64,000 bases of DNA from JAHQVI01 sp963749875 (lineage in GTDB: Bacteria; Pseudomonadota; Alphaproteobacteria; Rhizobiales; Rhodomicrobiaceae). Every line of letters starts with the position of its first letter. Positions within the stretch are counted from its first letter, which is position 1. Made by a program: the position numbers and the translations under genes. Location of the stretch: assembly GCA_963749875.1 (NCBI GenBank), contig CAVVOX010000004.1:124001-188000 (forward strand). Reading direction: 5' to 3'. Positions 1 to 9,442 of this stretch are shown here, piece by piece. Under the pieces are notes generated by a model, which saw only the letters and a program-made list of their open reading frames with translations, ran no database searches and was not told where the DNA came from.

Positions 1-161
1 TCTAAATCGTGAAAATCATCGCTCTATCCCCATCTTCGTCGTGATAGCGTTGTTCCTTGCGGACACTGGGTCGATCTGTTTTGCCCTGTCACTAATCTAA
101 GTAGAACCAAATGCCATATAAAAAATCGAAGTCAATTTTGGGCAGCATACGGTGGCCAAAA

Positions 162-998
162 TTAACGCTGGCCGAATTTCTCCAGCATCAGCTTTGCATT
201 GTTTGAACCCATATCGCGCGCTTTCTCATACCATTGTCTCGCCAATTCGCGATCTCCCCCGATCCCTCCGACGATCGGCAGTGCCTTCAGTTGCGTTGGA
301 TCGTATGTCCGGCCCACGGCAAAGGCGGCCCGTGCGGAGCCCAGCTCCGCGGCGCGCTGATAAAGTAGCCTCGCGGCGTTGATCTTGCCTTCCGCAAAGT
401 TCTGATCACCCCGCGCGATAAGGATCAGAATCTTTCTTTCATCCGCCGTCCTGCCGCCCGGCACGCCCAGTATGCGCGTATCTGGCGAGGGCGTGCCGGC
501 TCGGTCCGGCGGCGTTGCGCGCAACGTCACCACGCGGTCCTCGGCTTTCTCCTGTGAGAGATCCGCGGTCGCCGATCCCGTCTCGGGGGCGATCACGAGA
601 CGCGAGGAGGCTTCGCCCAACGTCTCTCCCTCCAGCGTGACGAGCGAGAAGGTGATTTGACGGTCATGCCGGGCGCCGGGTTCCGCAAGGAGCCTGACGT
701 CGCGTATGGCGGAGACGTTAACAACCCAGATGCCGGAAGAAAAACGGCGGCCCCTCGTCAGTGCGACAGAGGATGGCACGCCGCGCAGGAGCAACATCGC
801 CCGGACGGGAGGAGCGCCCTCAGGGGCGATGCTGATCCGGATGACCGTCTCGACCCCGCTTTCAACCTCTATGATCTCCGGAACGTCGAGCGCGATGTGT
901 CCGCTCTGTGCACTGGCCGCCGAACTCATGGCGCAGCCTACCGCCGCCGATAAGCCCAGCGTCACCACGATCCCAAAGTCGCTGAATCCCGCTCTCAT
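162..998 (-). CDS. Exported Sel1/TPR-like repeat protein, unknown function
   Basis: A 278-residue protein with an N-terminal hydrophobic stretch ending in an AxA-like site (about residue 30), consistent with Sec export. The middle (about 35-130) looks like a beta-rich domain without a recognised family. The C-terminal third (about 185-275) holds helical repeats with Sel1/TPR character (ARLLYQRAAELGSARAAFAVG and a second unit ending ARQWYEKARDMGSNNAKLML). Sel1 repeats usually mediate protein contacts. It stands alone on the minus strand. I cannot assign a process; a role in periplasmic scaffolding is only a guess. Confidence 0.7.
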   Translation of the reverse strand: MRAGFSDFGIVVTLGLSAAVGCAMSSAASAQSGHIALDVPEIIEVESGVETVIRISIAPEGAPPVRAMLLLRGVPSSVALTRGRRFSSGIWVVNVSAIRDVRLLAEPGARHDRQITFSLVTLEGETLGEASSRLVIAPETGSATADLSQEKAEDRVVTLRATPPDRAGTPSPDTRILGVPGGRTADERKILILIARGDQNFAEGKINAARLLYQRAAELGSARAAFAVGRTYDPTQLKALPIVGGIGGDRELARQWYEKARDMGSNNAKLMLEKFGQR

Positions 999-1458
999 AA
1001 GCCTGCTAGATGCCCATCCGAACCGCTCGGTCGGATGACGCCATCATCGACCGGGAACGAGGCTTGCAACAATAAGAGTCTACAAACAATTGTGGCCGCG
1101 CAAGGATTATCTTCGCCATTTTCGTCAATGCAGTTCTATTGAAACAGAGCTTGACAAGCTTGCGCCTAGCGAAATCAAGAATCAAGCGTGATTCCAACCC
1201 GTAGAACGTTTCGTTCCAGTTCTGATTTCCAGTAGACTATATTATCGACATTTTGGACCGCGGCACGCTTTTGGGCGGAATAGCTTATATATTAGATGCA
1301 TAAGATCAGGAAAACTACGGTGGTAGATTGCTGTTTTCGGCCTGTTTTCAGCAGGATAAGCCGTTTCCCGCGTCGTGTCCCGGCACTGCTGCCGGAGACA
1401 CGGGTCGGCAGGCCGCGCCCGGCCTCTGCCGCACCCCCACCGGCGCAGAATGCGGTCA
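999..1458. other. Intergenic stretch, no convincing gene
   Basis: About 460 bases between the exported repeat protein and the symporter. The left part (about 1100-1290) is clearly more A+T rich than its surroundings and probably holds the promoter of the minus-strand exported protein. Open frames here are antisense or composition shadows and resemble nothing I know. Confidence 0.4.
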
Positions 1459-3069
1459 TTACGGATAGGCAAGGACCGCCAGCAGCGCGCAGATCACCGC
1501 AAGCAGCAATGCCGCCGACAGCCGGTAGTCGGACATCGTCCCCACATTCGCCGGATCGGCCGGCCGCAGATCCTCCGCGCTGGCGACCGCCGTGCGATCG
1601 ATCGCGACACCCGGCGCCGTGCGAGAGGTCGCCGCCGTGATGAGGTACAGAAGCACCAGCGTGACGGCGAAGAGGATCATTGCCATATAGGTAAAGTGAA
1701 TATCAGGCAGCCCCGCCGCCCCCCAGAGCCCGCCGACTTCCTTGGTCAGGAACGCAAGGATCGCGAGCGGCTCGATGATCGCCAGCGCCCAGAATGCACT
1801 GCCGCGCGTCAGCCGTCGGCTGAGCAAGCCCCCCAGATAGACCGCGACGATAGGCGGGACAAGATAGGCCAGGGTGGCCTGAAAATATTCAAAAAGCGAA
1901 CCGAAGGAAGCGATCATGGGCGCATAGATCGCCGCCATGATCATGAGAACGGCAGTCACCATGCGGCCAATGCCGAGGAGGCGGTGTTCGCCCAGCCCTG
2001 GCCAGCGTGGCTTGACGAGATCCAGCGTGACGAGCGAAGCGGCCGCATTGAGCGCGCTGTCGAGACTCGACATGATCGCCGCAAGCATGGCGGCCAGCAC
2101 GATACCGCGCAGGCCGATGGGCAGCAGTTCGAATGCAAGCGTCGGAAACGCCTTGTCCGGGCTCTCAAGAGCCGGATAAAGCGCGGCCGCGACCATTCCG
2201 GGCACGACCATCAGGGCAAGGTTGGGCACTTTCAGAAGACCGGCGAACAGCGCGCCCTTGCGTCCTTCTTCCAGGGATCTCGCCGCGAGCGCACGCTGAA
2301 CGAAATATTGATTGAAGGTCCAATAGTAGAGGCCAAGAATGACCACGCCTCCTATGCCCGGCCAGGGCAGGAAGGGGTCGTTTACGGGCTGGAAAACGGT
2401 CAGGCTGCGCGCGTCGAGCCGTGCCTGGAGCGCGTCCCAGCCGCCGACGGCATAAAGCCCGTATATCGCCACCGCCGCCGCGCCGACGATCAGCACCACC
2501 GCCTGAAGCGCATCGGTGATGACGACGGCGCGGAGCCCGCCAAAAATCGTATAGGCGCCGACGAGGAGCGAGATAATGATGCAGGCGATCCACAGGTTGA
2601 GGACCGGCAGTCCCGTCTGCATTACGATCGCTCCGGCATAGAGCGCCCCCGCCATATCGATGAACAGCAGCGTGAGCAGCGTAAACACTGAATAGGCGAG
2701 GCGCGTTCGCCGTTCGAAGCGGAGCTCAAGATATTCGGTCACCGTGCCCAGGCGGTTGCGCAGGAACACCGGCAGGACGAAGGCGGCAAACAGCACGAGC
2801 ACCAGCGCCGCCGTCCACTCATAGTTGAAGACGGTCAACCCGTTGCTATAGGAGGCGCCGATCAGACCGACGAAACTCGCCCCGGACATGTTGGAGGCGT
2901 AAAAGGAAAAGCCGATCAGATACCAGGGAAGCGCGCGGCCGGCGAGAAAGTACCCGGTGGTATCTTCACCATGGGCCCGCCGGCCGTAATAGAGCGCGAA
3001 GCCGAAGGTGGCGGCGAGGTACACCGCCATGATGACGTATTCGACGATGTGCGATTTTGAAAATTGCAC
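1459..3069 (-). CDS. Sodium:solute symporter (SSS family)
   Basis: A 536-residue polytopic inner-membrane protein of about 13 hydrophobic helices. The N-terminal part resembles the SSS/SGLT family: a first helix, then a conserved stretch with GYFLAGRALPWYLIGFSFYASNMSGASFVG (given here as FLAGR...SNMSGASFVG), where SSS proteins bind sodium and substrate. Later segments (YTIFGGLRAVVITDALQ and AAIMSSLDSALNAAASL) are also typical. SSS members import sugars, amino acids, acetate or nucleosides with sodium. The length and GGLxAVxxTD motif suggest the sugar/inositol-like branch, but the substrate is not predictable. No catabolic genes lie next to it. Confidence 0.88.
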   Translation of the reverse strand: MQFSKSHIVEYVIMAVYLAATFGFALYYGRRAHGEDTTGYFLAGRALPWYLIGFSFYASNMSGASFVGLIGASYSNGLTVFNYEWTAALVLVLFAAFVLPVFLRNRLGTVTEYLELRFERRTRLAYSVFTLLTLLFIDMAGALYAGAIVMQTGLPVLNLWIACIIISLLVGAYTIFGGLRAVVITDALQAVVLIVGAAAVAIYGLYAVGGWDALQARLDARSLTVFQPVNDPFLPWPGIGGVVILGLYYWTFNQYFVQRALAARSLEEGRKGALFAGLLKVPNLALMVVPGMVAAALYPALESPDKAFPTLAFELLPIGLRGIVLAAMLAAIMSSLDSALNAAASLVTLDLVKPRWPGLGEHRLLGIGRMVTAVLMIMAAIYAPMIASFGSLFEYFQATLAYLVPPIVAVYLGGLLSRRLTRGSAFWALAIIEPLAILAFLTKEVGGLWGAAGLPDIHFTYMAMILFAVTLVLLYLITAATSRTAPGVAIDRTAVASAEDLRPADPANVGTMSDYRLSAALLLAVICALLAVLAYP

Positions 3070-3340
3070 CGTGCCGGTCTTGCTTCAGTGTGTTCGTCCA
3101 GATGTGCATTGAATGTCTGATTCGAAAGCTAGCGCGTTTCGGGAGCAAACCAACCAAGAACCGACCGCCGCCCCGTAATTGATGTCCCATTGCGGCATGC
3201 GCGCATCATCTCACAGCTCGATTACTCCATAAGACGTCGCTCCGAGCCGCCTGCCGCAAGATCTGTGAAGATGATTCTGCTCTGCTGGATAAGACGCAAT
3301 CGGGCATGGCGCCCAAAGCCGCTTGTGCTATAAGCCCGGC

Positions 3341-3949
3341 ATGGCGATTACACTCCATAAGGGCGACCTGCCGGATGGGCTGCTGTTCGGCGATATCGTC
3401 GCCATCGATTCCGAAACGATGGGTCTCGATCCGCATCGGGACCGGCTTTGTCTCGTGCAGCTTTCGCGCGGCGACGGCGACGCGCATCTGGTGCAGTTCA
3501 CCCAGGGCTATAATGCGCCGAACCTCGTCAAGCTGCTCGCCGATCCGGCGATCACGAAACTGTTTCACTTCGGCCGCTTCGACATCGCGATGTTCTACAA
3601 ATATCTCGGCGCCGAGACCGCGCCCGTCTACTGCACGAAAATCGCCTCGAAGCTGACGCGGACCTACACCGATCGCCACGGACTTCGCGATCTGTGCCGC
3701 GATCTGCTCGACGTCGAAATCTCCAAGCAGCACCAATCATCCGATTGGGGCGCGCCGGAGCTGACCGAGGAGCAACTTGCCTATGCGGCGTCGGACGTCC
3801 TCTATCTGCATCAGCTCAAGGAGCGATTCGAGACACTGCTCGATCGCGAAGGACGCCGCGAAATCGCGGAAGCCTGCTTCCGGTTTCTGCCGACGCGGGC
3901 GCGGCTCGACTTATTGGGCTGGAACGAGGAAGAGATTTTCACCCATTGA
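3341..3949 (+). CDS. rnd: Ribonuclease D-type 3'-5' exonuclease
   Basis: A 202-residue protein holding only the DEDDy exonuclease domain; E. coli RNase D is longer because of C-terminal HRDC domains, and this short form is common in Alphaproteobacteria. Visible catalytic motifs are ExoI DSETMG (about residues 23-28), ExoII HFGRFDIAMF (about 75) and ExoIII YAASDVLYLHQL (about 150), where the YxxxD spacing marks the DEDDy class. It probably trims structured RNA such as tRNA precursors. I chose the ATG at 3341 over the in-frame TTG at 3323 because the protein starts there in relatives. It heads the conserved rnd-lptCAB-rpoN-hpf-ptsN block. Confidence 0.9.
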   Translation: MAITLHKGDLPDGLLFGDIVAIDSETMGLDPHRDRLCLVQLSRGDGDAHLVQFTQGYNAPNLVKLLADPAITKLFHFGRFDIAMFYKYLGAETAPVYCTKIASKLTRTYTDRHGLRDLCRDLLDVEISKQHQSSDWGAPELTEEQLAYAASDVLYLHQLKERFETLLDREGRREIAEACFRFLPTRARLDLLGWNEEEIFTH

Positions 3950-4073
3950 GTGGAAATGTCTTGCGGCAGCGCCATAGATTTGCGCTGCACCATCGCTATG
4001 GTAGTGTCTTGCGATAGACCAAGTGCGCCGGAAAGCGCCCCGCATTGACCTTTCGAGGACGATACAAGCGGAA

Positions 4074-4946
4074 ATGGTGATTCAGACAGAGATACGGCCT
4101 GCGCCAAGCCGGTTCCGCGGCCTTGGCTATACCGGCGACCGCACCAAAGCGTTCCGCGAAGCGAAACGCCACAGTGCGCTGGTCAAATTTCTGCGCCTGG
4201 TTTTTCCGGCCGCGGCCGTATGTGTGATCGCGCTCTATTTCGTGCCTTCGAAGCTTTCCGTGCAAGTGGACGGCGGCGAGGCAAGCGTCGAGTCGGTCGA
4301 TCTTTCGGATGGCGGCCTGAAGATGGTCAATCCGCGAATCAAAGGCGTTCACGAAAAACACGGCGTCTACGACATCCGGGCCGCGACTGCGACGCAGCAG
4401 GTCAACAACCCCGAACTCATTACGCTGAACGCCATCACGGCCGAACTCGTCTCCAACTCCGGCGAAAAGACGACCTTCACCGCGCCGTCCGGCCTCTTCC
4501 AGTCGAAGAAGGAAGAGCTGACCTTCGACAGCGGCGTGACGATCGGCGGCAATGCCGGATTTGCGGGCAAGCTCAAGACGGCGACGGCGTTTCTTCAGAG
4601 CAATAAGCTGATTTCTACCGATCCGGTCGAGCTGGCATTCCGCAGCAGCACGATTAAAGCGCGCGCCATGACCTACTATTCGGCCAACTCGCGCGCCATA
4701 TTCGAGGGTGGCGTTAGAGTCCATTTGGAACGCAATGGGGGGACTCCCAGCAATGACGAACCTCGCTACGGCCCGGCCTGGACATTTTCCGAGGGCCGTT
4801 CGCCGCATCGCCGCGGGCCTGCTGCTGACCGCTTTCGCGGCGCCTTCTCTTTATGCGCAAACGCCGGGCAGCGGCATGGCGACGAGCTATGCGGCAAACG
4901 CGGACAAGCCGATCGACATCATCGCGGACGTGCTGGAGGTCGATGA
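4074..4946 (+). CDS. lptC: LptC-like LPS export protein, apparent frame loss at the 3' end
   Basis: LptC is the single-span inner-membrane subunit that passes lipopolysaccharide from the LptBFG transporter to LptA. A cytosolic N-terminus precedes one hydrophobic helix (FLRLVFPAAAVCVIALYFV), followed by a periplasmic beta-jellyroll-like region. The open frame runs about 190 bases into lptA, where it encodes an arginine- and proline-rich tail that is the lptA sequence read in another frame. If the run of six G at 4737-4742 were seven, the frame would close with TGA at the lptA start, giving the usual ATGA junction and about 227 residues, the normal LptC length. I infer a homopolymer undercall. 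The start is uncertain; a GTG at 4023 is also in frame. Confidence 0.8.
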   Translation: MVIQTEIRPAPSRFRGLGYTGDRTKAFREAKRHSALVKFLRLVFPAAAVCVIALYFVPSKLSVQVDGGEASVESVDLSDGGLKMVNPRIKGVHEKHGVYDIRAATATQQVNNPELITLNAITAELVSNSGEKTTFTAPSGLFQSKKEELTFDSGVTIGGNAGFAGKLKTATAFLQSNKLISTDPVELAFRSSTIKARAMTYYSANSRAIFEGGVRVHLERNGGTPSNDEPRYGPAWTFSEGRSPHRRGPAADRFRGAFSLCANAGQRHGDELCGKRGQADRHHRGRAGGR

Positions 4947-5394
4947 CAAGAAGAAGCTCGCGACCTTCAAGGGCAATGTTTCCGCGACCCAGGGCAACTT
5001 CAATCTTCGCGCCAAGGAAATCCAGGTCGCCTATACTTCCAAGGACCAGAAAGCGGCGAGCGGCAAGAGCGCATCAGCCGTTCCCGGCGGCGGCGGCAAT
5101 GCGGACATCACGCGCATCGATGCGAAGGGAAAAGTCCTCGTCACGACCAAGGAAGACCAGACGGCAACCAGCGACTGGGCGATTTTCGACGTGACGAAGC
5201 AGATCGTCACGATCGGCGGCAATGTGGTGCTCACGCAAGGTTCGAATACGATCAAGGGAAGCCGCCTCGTCATCGACCTCACGACGGGCCTCAGCCGGTT
5301 CGAAAACGACACTGCAAAAAGCGAGGGCGGAAAGCCGAGAGAAAGGCTAAGGGCCATCTTCACGCCCAAGAGCCGTCCGGGCAAAACGAATTGA
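4753..5394 (+). CDS. lptA: LptA, periplasmic LPS bridge protein
   Basis: LptA forms the periplasmic bridge that carries lipopolysaccharide from LptC to LptD. The 213-residue product has a basic N-terminus, a hydrophobic segment and a cleavage site after SLYAQ (about residue 35), so it is exported by Sec. The mature part is beta-rich with typical OstA features: DKPIDIIADVLEVDDKKK, then FKGNVSATQG and VVLTQGSNTIKGSRLVIDL. I chose the ATG at 4753, preceded by a G-rich ribosome site, rather than the GTG at 4708, because the signal peptide follows naturally and an ATGA coupling with lptC is likely. Confidence 0.92.
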   Translation: MTNLATARPGHFPRAVRRIAAGLLLTAFAAPSLYAQTPGSGMATSYAANADKPIDIIADVLEVDDKKKLATFKGNVSATQGNFNLRAKEIQVAYTSKDQKAASGKSASAVPGGGGNADITRIDAKGKVLVTTKEDQTATSDWAIFDVTKQIVTIGGNVVLTQGSNTIKGSRLVIDLTTGLSRFENDTAKSEGGKPRERLRAIFTPKSRPGKTN

Positions 5395-5512
5395 TTGCCG
5401 CTCGGCGCGGCCGTCGCGCGTCTTCGTCCGGCCGAAAATTTGGAATTAACCTTTCCCGACCTTGGCATTATGGTCGCATCGATCATGCGGGATAATATCG
5501 GCGGGTTCTCAT

Positions 5513-6346
5513 ATGGCAATCATGGACAGGCAGAAGTCGCCCCGCCAACCGGCTAGGCCGCCCGCGCAGGTTCGCCGGCTTCACCCCAATCAGCCGCCAC
5601 GCCGCGGCCCCGAAGCCTATGCCGACCATCAGCTTTCCGCCACCGGGCTGGTTAAAAGCTTCAAACAGCGCACGGTCGTTCGTGGGGCGAGCCTGGCCGT
5701 GCGCAAAGGCGAGGCGGTCGGGCTCCTCGGGCCGAACGGCGCGGGCAAGACCACGATCTTCTATATGATCACCGGCCTGATCAAGCCGGATCGCGGGCAG
5801 GTGGTCATCGACGGGCATGATGTCACGAAACTGCCGATGTACCGCCGGGCGCGGCTCGGCATCGGCTATCTGCCGCAGGAAGCCTCGATTTTCCGCGGCC
5901 TCACGGTCGAGCAGAATATCCGCGCCGTTCTCGAGGTCGTGGAGCCGAAACGCCGTGAGCGCGAGCGCCAGCTGGACTCGCTCCTGGAGGAATTCCGCAT
6001 CAGCCGGTTAAGAAAATCGCCTGCAATGGCCTTGTCCGGCGGCGAAAGGCGGCGTCTCGAAATAGCACGCGCCCTGGCGAGCCGGCCCTCCTACATGCTG
6101 CTGGACGAGCCTTTTGCCGGTATCGACCCGATCGCCATTGGCGATATTCGCGCGCTTGTGCGCCATTTGACGCAACGTGGTATTGGTGTTCTCATAACCG
6201 ATCATAACGTTCGTGAAACTTTGGAGCTGATCAACAGGGCCTATATCATCTATGATGGCAGGGTCTTGACCGAAGGGACGCCGGCGGAGATCGTCGCGAA
6301 CGAGGATGTCCGGCGCGTCTATCTGGGCGATATGTTTTCGCACTAG
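5513..6346 (+). CDS. lptB: LptB, ATPase of the LPS exporter
   Basis: A 277-residue ABC ATPase that powers lipopolysaccharide extraction by LptFG. Motifs in order: Walker A GPNGAGKTT (about residue 75), Q-loop region GYLPQEASIFRGLTVEQN, signature LSGGERRRLEIARAL, Walker B MLLDEPFAGIDP and switch histidine TDHNVRETL. Q-E-A-S-I-F and the PFAGIDP box are typical of LptB. About 40 residues precede the usual start, which is common in this order. The ATG at 5513 is favoured. It lies in the lptC-lptA-lptB-rpoN block. Confidence 0.95.
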   Translation: MAIMDRQKSPRQPARPPAQVRRLHPNQPPRRGPEAYADHQLSATGLVKSFKQRTVVRGASLAVRKGEAVGLLGPNGAGKTTIFYMITGLIKPDRGQVVIDGHDVTKLPMYRRARLGIGYLPQEASIFRGLTVEQNIRAVLEVVEPKRRERERQLDSLLEEFRISRLRKSPAMALSGGERRRLEIARALASRPSYMLLDEPFAGIDPIAIGDIRALVRHLTQRGIGVLITDHNVRETLELINRAYIIYDGRVLTEGTPAEIVANEDVRRVYLGDMFSH

Positions 6347-6433
6347 TGTGATGATCCAGACGTTCGTCATTTCTCGCAGCAGGCGCCGAACGAACTTCCG
6401 GATCTGAATCACGCTGGCAATATTAGTAGGGGT

Positions 6434-6507
6434 AGTGTCCCTTGAGATTCCGAAGTTCGCCTAGTCGTCTCGGCACGCTCCGTAGCGAACTTCGGAATCG
6501 GGACACT
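6434..6507. repeat. Imperfect inverted repeat upstream of rpoN
   Basis: The left arm (6434-6460) and right arm (6485-6507) pair over AGTGTCCC and GATTCCGAAGTTCGC; the left arm has four extra bases (TTGA) between the two blocks. The loop is about 24 bases. The structure ends 44 bases before the rpoN start codon. It could be a transposon-derived repeat or a structured leader. No other copy is visible in the window. Confidence 0.7.
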
Positions 6508-6551
6508 AGCTTTGGTTTCGGTATGTTCGTGTTGAAGGTGGAAGGGCGACC

Positions 6552-8081
6552 TTGCTCCAGACAAAGCTAGAGCTCAGGCAGACACAGGCGCTCATCATCA
6601 CACCGCAGCTGCAGCAGGCTATCAAGCTGTTGCAGCTTTCCAATCTCGATCTCCTAAGCTTCCTGGAACGGGAAATCGAACAAAACCCGCTGATCGAGTG
6701 GGAAGACCGCGATGCGGCCGAAGGCGGACAGTCCGCCAGCGATGCGCCCGAGGCGGAGCTTCAGGACAGCCCGGCCGAAGGCTCGACCTACGAGCCGGAC
6801 GATTTGAGCGGTGCTGCATCGAACGATAGCCCCGCGGCCGATGATTCGGATTTTGCCGAGGACGCGATCCTTCCGCCGCCCGCCTCCTACGAAACCCTTT
6901 CCCTGCGCTCTACCGGCAATGGCGCGGCGGAGTCCTTTCAGACCCAGCCGGAAGACTATACGGCGCAGCAAACGACGCTTCGCGACCATGTGAGGCAACA
7001 GCTTCACATTGCGATCATCGACCCGGCGAAGCGCCTGATCGGCGACCATTTGATCGACCTGATCGACGACACGGGCTATCTGCGGGGGTCGGTCGATGAG
7101 ATCGCCGTCCGCCTCGGCACGGCCAATGAGGCAGTCGAAGAGGTGCTCTCCGCGATCCAAAGCCTCGATCCTGCCGGTGTCGGGGCCCGCTCGCTCGCCG
7201 AATGCCTCGGCCTGCAGCTCAAAGAGCTGAACCGGCTGGACCCGGCAATGCAGACGCTTCTCGATCACCTCGATCTGCTTGGAAATCACGAATATGCCGC
7301 TCTGCAGCGGCTTTGCCAGGTCGATCAGGACGATTTCGCGGAGATGGTCGCCGAGATCCGCGCGCTCAATCCACGGCCCGGCTCGGCCTTCGGGTCCCCT
7401 GCCGTCGAAAGCGTCATCCCCGACATCCTGGTGGAGCGCGACCGGTCCGGCGGATGGCTCGTCCGGCTCAATGACGATACGCTGCCGCGAATTTCCGTCA
7501 GACATAGCTATTACTCGGCGGCCAAGCGCATGGTCCGCAATGAGCGGGACCGGAGCTATCTGCAGAACTGCATGGCGACCGCAAACTGGCTGGCGCGGAG
7601 TCTCGATCAGCGGCGGCGGACGATGCTGAAGGTGGCCCACGAGATCGTCCGCCAGCAGGAGGGCTTTCTCAAGCACGGTGTCCGCGGCCTGAAACCGCTC
7701 GCGCTCAAGGATGTGGCCGAGCGAATCGGCATGCACGAATCGACCGTAAGCCGCGTCACATCGGGCAAATATATGCAGACGCCGCGCGGCACGTTCGAAT
7801 TGAAATACTTCTTTACTTCCGCGATTTCCGCCGCGGGGGTGGGTGAGGCGCATTCCTCCGAGGCCGTTAAACACCGGATCAAGGAATTGGTCGATAATGA
7901 AGCGCCGTCCCGCGTTCTGTCGGACGACAAGATCGTCGCCATCCTGCGCGGCGAGGGCATCGACATTGCGCGCCGGACCGTCGCGAAGTACCGCGAAGCC
8001 ATGCGCATCCCATCTTCGGTCCAGCGCCGAAGGAGCAAAAACGTTATATCTTTCAAGGGCTTAGCGGAAGCGCGCGGATGA
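6552..8081 (+). CDS. rpoN: RNA polymerase sigma-54 factor
   Basis: Sigma-54 directs RNA polymerase to -24/-12 promoters of nitrogen, C4-dicarboxylate and other genes and needs AAA+ activators. The 509-residue product has the glutamine/leucine-rich activator region I (LRQTQALIITPQLQQAIKLL, residues 8-27), an acidic spacer, the core-binding domain, a helix-turn-helix around HESTVSRVTSGKY, and the diagnostic RpoN box ARRTVAKYRE near the C-terminus. It starts with TTG at 6552, with GGAAGGG upstream. It is followed by hpf and ptsN, the usual order in Proteobacteria. Confidence 0.97.
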   Translation: MLQTKLELRQTQALIITPQLQQAIKLLQLSNLDLLSFLEREIEQNPLIEWEDRDAAEGGQSASDAPEAELQDSPAEGSTYEPDDLSGAASNDSPAADDSDFAEDAILPPPASYETLSLRSTGNGAAESFQTQPEDYTAQQTTLRDHVRQQLHIAIIDPAKRLIGDHLIDLIDDTGYLRGSVDEIAVRLGTANEAVEEVLSAIQSLDPAGVGARSLAECLGLQLKELNRLDPAMQTLLDHLDLLGNHEYAALQRLCQVDQDDFAEMVAEIRALNPRPGSAFGSPAVESVIPDILVERDRSGGWLVRLNDDTLPRISVRHSYYSAAKRMVRNERDRSYLQNCMATANWLARSLDQRRRTMLKVAHEIVRQQEGFLKHGVRGLKPLALKDVAERIGMHESTVSRVTSGKYMQTPRGTFELKYFFTSAISAAGVGEAHSSEAVKHRIKELVDNEAPSRVLSDDKIVAILRGEGIDIARRTVAKYREAMRIPSSVQRRRSKNVISFKGLAEARG

Positions 8082-8298
8082 CGCGGCCAGAGGGCAGGTA
8101 AGGGATTTCACGGCATGCCTTTCAATCTCGTCAAACTCGGACCACAATACCAGTCCTGTTTGACATTAGATGGGCTCTGTCATACCGTCCGCCGCGGCAG
8201 AGAGGGAGGCATATGGGACATGCGCCGCGGTTTCGGCGGCATTCCGACAGGGTCAATCCGGGTCGAGTGGGCAAACTCATAAATTCAAGCGACAAAAC

Positions 8299-8898
8299 AT
8301 GGCCATTCAAATCACCGGAAAAAATATTGATCTCGGCTCTGCTTTGCGCAGCTATGCGACTGAGAGGATTGAGAAAATATTAGAGAAGTATGAGAGCCGG
8401 GGGATCTCGGCGAACATCTTCATCGAGAAGGAGCATGGTCAGTTCAACACGACCTGCACCGTTCATTTGGCTTCCGGACTTTCCCTGCAGGCAAAGGGCA
8501 AGGCCGATGAAGCCCATCCGAGCATCGACATTGCGATCGATCACCTTGAGAAGCGGCTGCGCCGGTATAAGAGGCGGCTGCGGGATCACCATCAGAGCGA
8601 GGCGGCTCGAACGCAGGTGACCGCACTTAATGCAATCGATTATGTCATTCGCCACGGCGATGGAGAGGAATTTGAGGATCACGAATCCGCCCCGGCCATC
8701 GTCGCCGAAGCGCAAACGGCGATTTACGAATTGTCGGTTGGGGACGCGGTCATGGCAATGGACTTTGCCGACAAGTCTTTTCTGATCTTCAAGAACGCCA
8801 GTCATGGCCGACTGAATGTTGTCTATCGGAGAGACGATGGCCATATTGGCTGGATCGATCCGGGTGGAATTTCAGCGCAATTGGACCGCAAGAGCTAA
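8299..8898 (+). CDS. hpf: Ribosome hibernation promoting factor, long form
   Basis: A 199-residue long HPF, which binds the decoding centre of idle ribosomes and pairs them into 100S dimers. The N-terminal ribosome-binding domain covers about residues 1-105 (MAIQITGKNIDLGSALRSY, and VHLASGLSLQAKGKADEAHP). A linker and the C-terminal dimerisation domain follow (PAIVAEAQTAIYELSVGDAV, DKSFLIFKNASHGRLNVVYRR, to about 195). The reading frame is open further upstream, but the family start is the ATG at 8299. The position between rpoN and ptsN is conserved. Confidence 0.95.
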   Translation: MAIQITGKNIDLGSALRSYATERIEKILEKYESRGISANIFIEKEHGQFNTTCTVHLASGLSLQAKGKADEAHPSIDIAIDHLEKRLRRYKRRLRDHHQSEAARTQVTALNAIDYVIRHGDGEEFEDHESAPAIVAEAQTAIYELSVGDAVMAMDFADKSFLIFKNASHGRLNVVYRRDDGHIGWIDPGGISAQLDRKS

Positions 8899-8944
8899 GG
8901 CAGCGGGTCTGCCCGCTTGAGGTCAAGGGAGCGTATGGAAGACA

Positions 8945-9409
8945 ATGGATCTGAGCGACCTCATCACACCTCACGGTGTCATTCCAGCTTTGAAGGCAGC
9001 GAACAAGAAGCAGGCTCTCCACGAGCTGTCGGCTCGCGCATCAAAGCTCACCGGGATCGATGAGCACGAGATCTTCAATACGCTGCTTCAGCGCGAACGG
9101 CTCGGGTCCACCGGTGTCGGCAACGGCATCGCCATTCCGCATGGGAAAATCAACGCGCTCAGCCATATTGTCGGCCTGTTCGCGCGGCTCGATGAGCCGA
9201 TCGAATTCGATGCCATCGACGAAGAGCCGGTCGATTTGGTGTTTCTGCTGCTGGCGCCGGAAAACGCCGGGGCCGATCATCTGAAGGCGCTTGCGCGAAT
9301 CTCGCGTCTGATGCGGGAGCCGACCGCGGTGGAGAAGCTGCGGTCATCGCGGGACAAGGAGGCGCTCTACGCCGTCCTGACCGAGCCCGCGGCCTCGCAC
9401 GCGGCTTGA
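8945..9409 (+). CDS. ptsN: PTS IIA-Ntr regulatory phosphocarrier
   Basis: EIIA-Ntr is the final phosphate acceptor of the nitrogen PTS (PtsP-PtsO-PtsN). It regulates potassium transport, nitrogen and stress responses instead of sugar uptake. The 154-residue protein is of normal length. The phosphorylated histidine lies in GNGIAIPHGKI (His66), and the domain ends with the usual PTS_EIIA_2 helices. No HPr gene is present nearby. The protein follows hpf by 46 bases and is probably co-transcribed with rpoN and hpf. Confidence 0.95.
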   Translation: MDLSDLITPHGVIPALKAANKKQALHELSARASKLTGIDEHEIFNTLLQRERLGSTGVGNGIAIPHGKINALSHIVGLFARLDEPIEFDAIDEEPVDLVFLLLAPENAGADHLKALARISRLMREPTAVEKLRSSRDKEALYAVLTEPAASHAA

Positions 9410-9442
9410 CGCGCGATCGCTGCCCCCCTCTTGCTGTAGAAG

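Noticed and set aside
1375..2691. 438-codon open frame antisense to the symporter
   Set aside because: Highly charged composition typical of antisense readings of a GC-rich membrane protein gene.
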